Source: Pseudomonadota bacterium (lineage in GTDB: Bacteria > Pseudomonadota > Alphaproteobacteria > Azospirillales > Azospirillaceae). Taken from it: 41,265 nt of DNA. Under the pieces are notes generated by a model, which was not told where the DNA came from, searched no databases, and worked only from the letters and a program-made list of their open reading frames with translations. Position numbers and translations under genes: made by a program. Within the stretch, counting starts at the first letter, position 1. Each line of letters begins with the position of its first letter. The stretch spans positions 1-41,265 of the forward strand of contig JAEYPE010000189.1 of NCBI GenBank assembly GCA_023411035.1. The letters run 5' to 3'. Positions 36,905 through 41,265 of the stretch are shown in pieces.

Positions 36905-37306
36905 ATGGACCGTTCTTCGCCCTACGACTCGCCCAACCCGCACCGGCTCTACCGCGATCCGCAGCGTGGCGTGGTGGGGGGCGTGTGCGCCGGCATCGCC
37001 GATTACTTCGGCTTCCGGCCCGCGCTGGCGCGGCTGGCCGTGGTGCTGGGCCTGTTCTTCTTCATGCCATCGGTGATCCTCGCCTACGTGATCGCGGTGC
37101 TGGTCCTGCCGGTGAAACCGCCGGCGGTCTACCGCAACCCGGACGAGGAAGCTTTCTGGCGCGGCGTATCGATCAAGCCCGACCGCACGCTGGCGGGGTT
37201 GACGCAACGCTTCCGCGATTTTGAAAAGCGCGTCGGAAACCTGGAAGCGCACGTCGCTTCCAAAGAGTTCGAACTCAACCGCGCGATCCGGAATCTGGAC
37301 CGCTGA
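36905..37306 (+). CDS. pspC: PspC phage-shock membrane protein
   Basis: 133 residues. The PspC domain opens with RLYRDPQRGVVGGVCAGIADYFGFRPALARLAVVL, followed by membrane segments at about 42-72 (LGLFFFMPSVILAYVIAVLVLPV). The C-terminal cytoplasmic part (75-133) is helical and likely coiled coil (RDFEKRVGNLEAHVASKEFELNRAIRNL). It partners PspB. It is the last recognised psp gene; a small CCCGGA/TCCGGG hairpin follows at about 37314-37330. Confidence 0.94.
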   Translation: MDRSSPYDSPNPHRLYRDPQRGVVGGVCAGIADYFGFRPALARLAVVLGLFFFMPSVILAYVIAVLVLPVKPPAVYRNPDEEAFWRGVSIKPDRTLAGLTQRFRDFEKRVGNLEAHVASKEFELNRAIRNLDR

Positions 37307-37378
37307 CGACACCCCCGGATCACGTCCGGGACAGGGCCGCGGCCCGACCGAGGCGCTGCAACAGGCAGCGCCGACAGG

Positions 37379-37501
37379 TCAGCGCCGGCGGCGGTTCCGG
37401 CTGCGCACGCGCACCGGCTTCATGGCCGGGCGGGCGGCAGCAAGACCGGCGAGGGCCGCAGCCATCGCCCCAACGAGCACGACCAGATCGAGATCCATCA
37501 T
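37379..37501 (-). CDS. Very small putative membrane protein with Arg-rich tail
   Basis: 40 codons (39 if the second ATG at 37498 is used) behind a GGAGGAG ribosome site at 37504-37510, best spaced for the second ATG. The N-terminal two thirds are hydrophobic (LVVLVGAMAAALAGLAAA), and the last 14 residues are basic (KPVRVRSRNRRRR). This is the pattern of a one-span inner-membrane microprotein with a cytoplasmic basic tail. No family was recognised. It is convergent with pspC. Very short length makes this uncertain, but the Shine-Dalgarno match and hydrophobic/basic layout are hard to explain otherwise. Confidence 0.5.
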   Translation of the reverse strand: MMDLDLVVLVGAMAAALAGLAAARPAMKPVRVRSRNRRRR

Positions 37502-37714
37502 GGCTCCTCCGCTTGACCGGATCAGAATGACGCAACTGTAAGGCACATGGTAGCGAAAAGAGGTGATGGCAACCGTCCGACCGGCAGGCTTCCGCCACCC
37601 GGGCTTCTCCAGACGATGAAGCCTATCCGTCCGGGGTATCAGGTGAAGGGCGGCTGTACTGAAAGAATGGATAAGCCCTTGTGCTCGTGATCGCTCGTGA
37701 TCGCGGAAGGCGGG
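37502..37714. other. Intergenic stretch upstream of the small protein
   Basis: About 210 bp without a convincing gene. It should carry the promoter of the small minus-strand protein. A perfect 10-bp tandem duplication (GCTCGTGATC twice, 37683-37702) lies just beyond the 3' end of the diguanylate cyclase gene. Confidence 0.4.
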
Positions 37715-39256
37715 TCAGGGAAAGGCCGGCGTCTCCGTCCCGCCGGCCACGCACACACGGTTCCGCCCGGCCTGCTTGGCGTCATAGAGCGCGGCGTCGG
37801 CGCGGCGCAGGGTCAATTCGATGGACGGCTCCGCGCCGGTCCATTCGGCCACGCCCAGGCTGGCGGTGATGGGAATGGCCTGCCCATCGGTCACCACCGG
37901 GCTTCCGGCGATGGCGGCGCGGACCCGTTCGGCCACGATGAGCGCGCCGGCAAGGTCGGTCTCCGGCAGCAGGGCGACGAACTCCTCCCCGCCGAAGCGG
38001 GCGATCTGATCGGAGGTCCGCAGCGCCTCGCGGGCGCGGGCCACCGTCGTGCGCAGCGCCTCGTCCCCGGCGGCGTGGCCGTAGCCGTCGTTCACCGCCT
38101 TGAAGTTGTCGAGGTCGAGCAGGAAGACGCTCAGCCGCCGCTTGTGCCGCCGCGCCCGCCCCAACTCCGCGGCGGCGAGGTCCAGGAAATGGCGGCGGTT
38201 CCACACGGCGGTCAGCGGGTCGACGGTGGCCAGCCGCTCCAGCTTGGCGTTCGCCTCCTCCAGCGCGCGGGTGCGTTCGGCGACGCGGGCCTCCAGCGTC
38301 TCGTTGGCCTCGCGCAGCCGCTCGTACAGGCTGACGTTGGCGAAGCTGATGGCGATCTTGGAGGCGAACACCTCGACCAGCCCGCGGTCCACGTCGTCCA
38401 GCGGACGGTCGGTGTGAATCCAGGCCGCCACCTCGTGCCCGTCCGGGACGCGGATGAACAGGGTCGTCTCGTTGGGGCCGTAATGGCTCTGGCGGCTGCG
38501 GAAGGCTTCGGTGATGCGGTCGGCGAGGTCCGGGGGGATGACGGCCCCGGTCAGCCCCGCGGACTCGGCGTAGCAGCCGGCCCCGGCCAGCACGTAGAAG
38601 GCGCCGTCCGGCAGGGGGTGGCCGGTGGCGCCGCGCTGGGCGCACAGGATGGCGTCGGGCTTCACCCGCAGGAAAGCGGAAAGCTGGGTCAGCACCCCCG
38701 CCGCGAACTGCTGCATGGAGCGCAGCTCGAACAGGCGGTCGGTGGAAAGGATGATCTGCTGAAGCCCAAGGCGGTTGGTTTCCAGCGCCACGATGTCGGC
38801 GTAGGCGCGCAGGGCCGCGATGACGGAGGTGAACAGTTTCTTCGCCGTCAGCTCCGCCTTGGACTTGTAGTCGTTGATGTCGTAGGCGAGGACGACATCC
38901 TCCTCCGGCGCCTGGCCGGGCTGGCCGGTGCGCAGGATGATGCGGATGGCATGGTTGCTCAGATCCTCGCGGATGGTGCGGACCAGCCGCAACCCGGCGT
39001 CCTCCGTCTCCATCACCACGTCCAGCAGGATGATGGCGACGTTGGGGGTGCAGCCCAGGATGGCCGCGGCTTCGCCCGCCGAAAGGGCGCTGATGAGCGA
39101 CAGACGGCGCCCCTTGTAGCGCAGCCCTCCCAACGCCAGCCGCGTAACTGCGTGGACTTCCGGATCGTCGTCCGCGATCAGCACGATCCACGGCTCCGCC
39201 CCGTCCTCGGGCGGTGGCGGCAGATCGTCGTCTGCGAACAGAAGGTCGGTTCCCAT
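37715..39256 (-). CDS. Response regulator diguanylate cyclase (REC-DUF3369-GGDEF)
   Basis: 513 residues from ATG 39256. The receiver (about 23-150) has D29-D31 and phosphoacceptor D79 in ILLDVVME. A DUF3369-type GAF-like domain spans about 155-312. A short coiled coil (315-342) leads to GGDEF at 345-505. The active site is GGEEF at 422-426, which is catalytically competent in known enzymes. The RxxD inhibitory site RTSD at 413-416 sits exactly five residues before it, so product inhibition by c-di-GMP is expected. DLDNFKAVNDGYGHAAGD is the nucleotide/metal segment. Its kinase is not in the window. Confidence 0.92.
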   Translation of the reverse strand: MGTDLLFADDDLPPPPEDGAEPWIVLIADDDPEVHAVTRLALGGLRYKGRRLSLISALSAGEAAAILGCTPNVAIILLDVVMETEDAGLRLVRTIREDLSNHAIRIILRTGQPGQAPEEDVVLAYDINDYKSKAELTAKKLFTSVIAALRAYADIVALETNRLGLQQIILSTDRLFELRSMQQFAAGVLTQLSAFLRVKPDAILCAQRGATGHPLPDGAFYVLAGAGCYAESAGLTGAVIPPDLADRITEAFRSRQSHYGPNETTLFIRVPDGHEVAAWIHTDRPLDDVDRGLVEVFASKIAISFANVSLYERLREANETLEARVAERTRALEEANAKLERLATVDPLTAVWNRRHFLDLAAAELGRARRHKRRLSVFLLDLDNFKAVNDGYGHAAGDEALRTTVARAREALRTSDQIARFGGEEFVALLPETDLAGALIVAERVRAAIAGSPVVTDGQAIPITASLGVAEWTGAEPSIELTLRRADAALYDAKQAGRNRVCVAGGTETPAFP

Positions 39257-39443
39257 GCTGCGCGTTCCGCCCGTCCTGCCCGTTGTAGGCCAACAACCGG
39301 TTCCCCGGCGGTACCGGCCAGGGTTTGCCACGCGGATTGCTGTCATTCAGCCGTAACCGATACAACTTGACCTATGCAACGGGTTCATTGTCCTTACGGG
39401 GTGACTTTCTTCCTTCATCATCGGCTGGTCCATGGTGCTTCGT

Positions 39444-39457
39444 TTGACCACGATCAA
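39444..39457. promoter_or_regulatory. FNR/FixK-type box upstream of the DUF411 gene
   Basis: TTGACCACGATCAA fits TTGAT-N4-ATCAA with one mismatch (TTGAC in the left half). It is centred about 94 bp before the DUF411 start, so a promoter with the box at -41.5 would start near 39492. It lies in the 288-bp gap 39257-39544, which otherwise shows no gene. The FNR protein of this window has the matching E-x-x-S-R recognition helix. Confidence 0.65.
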
Positions 39458-39544
39458 AGCGGACACGGGCTGTAGGGGGCAGAGTGCGTTGAAACAGGGT
39501 GGCCGTGTGCCATCCTTCCGCAAGGCTGTGGAACGGGTGCTGGG

Positions 39545-40036
39545 ATGTTGGATCGGCGGATGTTTCTCATGGCCATGGGGGCGAGCCTGACGGTGGGCGC
39601 CTTGGCCATCGCGGTGCGCAGCATGGTCGGCACGGCCCCCGCTTCGGCCTCATCGACCGTCGCGGCCAAACCGGAGGTGACGGTGTGGAAATCGCCCACC
39701 TGCGGCTGCTGCGGCGGTTGGGTGGACCATATGCGGGCCGCCGGCTTCCCGGTGACCGTGCATGACGTGGATGATGTGGGACCGGTGAAACTCCGGCTGG
39801 GGGTGCCCGCGCGACTTCAGTCCTGCCACACCGCCCTGGTCGACGGCTACGCCCTGGAAGGCCATGTGCCCGCCGACAGCGTGCAGCGGCTGCTGCGCGA
39901 ACGCCCGGCGGCGGTTGGGCTCGCCGTTCCCGGCATGCCGCAAGGCTCGCCCGGCATGGAAACGGGGGTGAAGGACCCCTACGACGTCGTGCTGTTCAGC
40001 GCGGCGGGCGGCGACAGCGTTTACGAGCGGCGCTGA
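39545..40036 (+). CDS. DUF411 metal (copper)-binding periplasmic protein
   Basis: 163 residues. The N-terminus DRRMFLMAMGASLTVGALAIAV looks like a twin-arginine signal. The DUF411 domain starts at about 44 with VTVWKSPTCGCCGGWVDHM. C53, C55 and C56, with the conserved C94-H95 pair (LQSCHTALVDGY) and GHVPADSVQRLL, are the expected metal ligands and family landmarks. DUF411 proteins are tied to copper or silver resistance and often sit near copper genes. The FNR-type box upstream suggests low-oxygen control. This would fit with copper supply to cbb3 oxidase (inference). Confidence 0.9.
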   Translation: MLDRRMFLMAMGASLTVGALAIAVRSMVGTAPASASSTVAAKPEVTVWKSPTCGCCGGWVDHMRAAGFPVTVHDVDDVGPVKLRLGVPARLQSCHTALVDGYALEGHVPADSVQRLLRERPAAVGLAVPGMPQGSPGMETGVKDPYDVVLFSAAGGDSVYERR

Positions 40037-40169
40037 CGCTTCGGGCCGGGGCTTTCGCGGTCGGGGTGCCGCCCTGGGGATAAGCCCGATATCCCCCGCC
40101 CATAAGGCTTGCGCTTCCGTTTCCTTCCTTCCAGCGGCTGATCGGTTCGGCGGAAAGGAGGCAAGCGGC

Positions 40170-40874
40170 GTGACCACGGCATTCGATCTCATGATCGTCG
40201 GCTGGCTGAACGGCTACAGCCGCGCCAGCATGGCGGCGGACAAGACCATCTATGTCATCGCCCAGAGCGACTTGCTGAAGGGCGGCGTGCTGATGGCCCT
40301 GCTGTGGTGGTGCTGGACCCGGCGCAGCGGGAGGCTGATCGGGCCGGACCTCTACGCCTTGCGGACCATCGTCGGCGCTCTTCTCGCCATAGCCATCGGG
40401 CGCGGGATGCAGAACTTCCTGCCGATGCGCCTGCGCCCGGTGCACGATCCGGACCTGGGCTTCATTGTCCCATATGATGTGAACGCCTGGGCGGTGGACG
40501 GCTGGAGTTCCTTCCCCAGCGACCACGCCGTGCTGTTCTTCGCGCTGGCCGCGGCCCTGTGGTGGTCGAACCGGCTGGTCGGGAGCTTCGCCTTTCTATG
40601 GACGCTGGTGGTGATCTGCCTGCCGCGCGTCTATTTGGGGCTTCACTTTCCCACGGATATCCTGGCGGGCGGGGTGGCCGGCGTCCTCGTCATGGGGGCG
40701 GCGCTGGCCGTGCCGGTGCCGTGCCGGCTGACCCGCCGCTTCCTTCATTGGCAAGAGGTGCGGCCGGGGATCGTCTACGCTCTGGCTTTTCTCGTGACCC
40801 TCCAGATGGCAACGCTCTTCGCCAACGTCCGGCGGCTGGTCGAAGGGGCGATGACCGTCCTTCTGGGCTCTTGA
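40170..40874 (+). CDS. PAP2-family membrane phosphatase
   Basis: 234 residues with about six membrane segments. The start is GTG 40170 after a strong AAAGGAGG ribosome site. The acid-phosphatase signature is mostly intact: first motif NFLPMRLRP (RP at 89-90, but Asn 82 where Lys is usual), second motif FPSDHAV (P116, S117, D118, H119), third motif PRVYLGLHFPTDI (R153, H159, D163). Likely substrates are lipid phosphates or undecaprenyl pyrophosphate. The Lys-to-Asn change may alter activity. It sits between DUF411 (133-bp gap) and an rRNA promoter region. Confidence 0.88.
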   Translation: MTTAFDLMIVGWLNGYSRASMAADKTIYVIAQSDLLKGGVLMALLWWCWTRRSGRLIGPDLYALRTIVGALLAIAIGRGMQNFLPMRLRPVHDPDLGFIVPYDVNAWAVDGWSSFPSDHAVLFFALAAALWWSNRLVGSFAFLWTLVVICLPRVYLGLHFPTDILAGGVAGVLVMGAALAVPVPCRLTRRFLHWQEVRPGIVYALAFLVTLQMATLFANVRRLVEGAMTVLLGS

Positions 40875-40915
40875 TGCAGTGCAGCGGAAAAATTGCTCGC
40901 CGGTGAAAAAAGCGC

Positions 40916-40944
40916 TTGCCGGGCTCGGCCAACCCGCCTATAAC
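40916..40944 (+). promoter_or_regulatory. Probable rRNA promoter P1
   Basis: TTGCCG (40916-40921), a 17-bp spacer and TATAAC (40939-40944) are followed by a GC-rich discriminator. An AAAAAAGCG tract lies just upstream. The layout is typical of growth-rate-controlled rRNA promoters. Confidence 0.65.
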
Positions 40945-41041
40945 CCGCCTCCCACGACGCCGGGGCCGCTGCAGAGCGGAGCGGCGGCAGGGAAACGGAA
41001 GAAGAGACGAAGTAACGTTCAGCCGGCGTGAAAACAAAGGC

Positions 41042-41070
41042 TTGACAGCGCAAGTCGAAGCTTCTAGATA
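41042..41070 (+). promoter_or_regulatory. Probable rRNA promoter P2
   Basis: A consensus -35 TTGACA (41042-41047), exactly 17 bp, then TAGATA (41065-41070), followed by a GC-rich discriminator CAGCGCCCCG. AAAACAAAGG lies just upstream. It is the best sigma-70 match in the window. Confidence 0.75.
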
Positions 41071-41144
41071 CAGCGCCCCGACGCGCCGCACCGGACACCG
41101 GTGGCGCAGCGCGGAACGGGCAGCGGTCCCTCAGCGGGCCGCGG

Positions 41145-41155
41145 GATCTTTGACA
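41145..41155 (+). promoter_or_regulatory. boxA-like antitermination element in the rRNA leader
   Basis: GATCTTTGACA resembles the boxA sequence that precedes 16S genes (TGCTCTTTAACA type). It lies about 80 bp after promoter P2 and is followed by the leader segment AGAAGGGATGCGC. Confidence 0.6.
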
Positions 41156-41265
41156 GAGTGGATACCGTGTTGTGAGAAGGGATGCGCAGGCGGCGGTTTT
41201 GGCCGTTGGCCGCGGACCGGTTCCGGAAGGGGACTGGCATCGCGGGTCGCTTGAGCATCTCGGTC

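Larger units (their letters stand above)
40875..41265 (+). promoter_or_regulatory. rRNA operon upstream region and leader (16S gene beyond window)
   Basis: This 391-bp stretch carries no credible protein gene. It holds A-rich tracts (about 40887-40911), two strong promoters (listed separately), a boxA-like antiterminator and the GAAGGGATGCGCAGGCGGCGG-like leader typical of alphaproteobacterial rRNA operons. The 16S gene itself is not reached. The operon reads to the right. Confidence 0.75.

Noticed and set aside
40037..40169. GGGGATA/TATCCCC hairpin after DUF411 as a terminator
   Set aside because: The stem is only 7 bp, with no T-run after it, so it is too weak to call.
41150..41155. TTGACA in the rRNA leader as a third promoter
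   Set aside because: It is part of the boxA-like GATCTTTGACA, and no good -10 lies at the right distance.

Overview
The window reads as chromosomal DNA of a high-GC alphaproteobacterium, most likely a Rhodospirillales member close to Azospirillum. This rests on gene content and order (a ccoGHIS/fixGHIS tail followed by an FNR/FixK-type regulator; phoR-pst-phoU-phoB in one block; an alphaproteobacterial Fur/Mur-like protein; long PstC and PstA variants) and on the style of the rRNA promoter and leader at the right end. No phage genes, transposases, integrases, CRISPR arrays or tRNA genes were seen. Genes are closely packed with many 4-8 bp start/stop overlaps.

Layout. 1-5154: the 3' part of a cbb3 oxidase maturation operon (ccoG, ccoH, ccoI, ccoS) and an Fe-S type FNR regulator. 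5372-7642: a MaeB-type malic enzyme fused to a phosphotransacetylase-like domain. 7811-15545: the phosphate regulon (phoR; a triple-repeat PHO box; pstS-pstC-pstA-pstB-phoU-phoB). 15583-17968, minus strand: a small unknown protein, a DsrE-like protein, a MoeB/ThiF-like E1 enzyme and a two-domain beta-rich unknown protein. 18281-21551, minus strand: coaBC-dut-rrf2-cysK, whose two promoter regions share one 12-bp AT-rich element, suggesting a cysteine-linked regulon. 21833-24962: a LuxO-like sigma-54 response regulator, a cold-shock protein and a membrane-anchored receiver-Hpt protein. 24993-29014, minus strand: a Mn/Fe-type ABC importer (binding protein, ATPase, two permeases, one with a DtxR-like tail). 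29179-31976: SAM hydroxide adenosyltransferase, a degenerate receiver, a HAD phosphatase, a small coiled-coil protein and a Fur-family regulator. 32155-34405: a transglutaminase-like protein and a soluble histidine kinase. 34443-37306: a phage-shock (psp) locus with divergent pspF, a clear sigma-54 promoter, an unrecognised 48-residue membrane protein, then pspA, pspB and pspC. 37379-37501: a tiny membrane protein. 37715-40874: a receiver-DUF3369-GGDEF diguanylate cyclase, a DUF411 metal-binding protein behind a near-consensus FNR box, and a PAP2 phosphatase. 40875-41265: tandem promoters and leader of an rRNA operon whose 16S gene lies beyond the window.

Themes. Low-oxygen respiration and copper handling link the two ends of the window: ccoI is a copper ATPase, the FNR protein is next to it, and the DUF411 gene has an FNR-type box. 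Phosphate, manganese/iron and cysteine/CoA supply each have transport or enzyme genes with plausible cis-acting sites. Envelope stress is served by psp. Several signalling parts have no obvious partner: the LuxO-like regulator, the receiver-Hpt protein, the degenerate receiver and the CBS-like kinase.

All functional names rest on motif recognition and context by eye; no database search was run.
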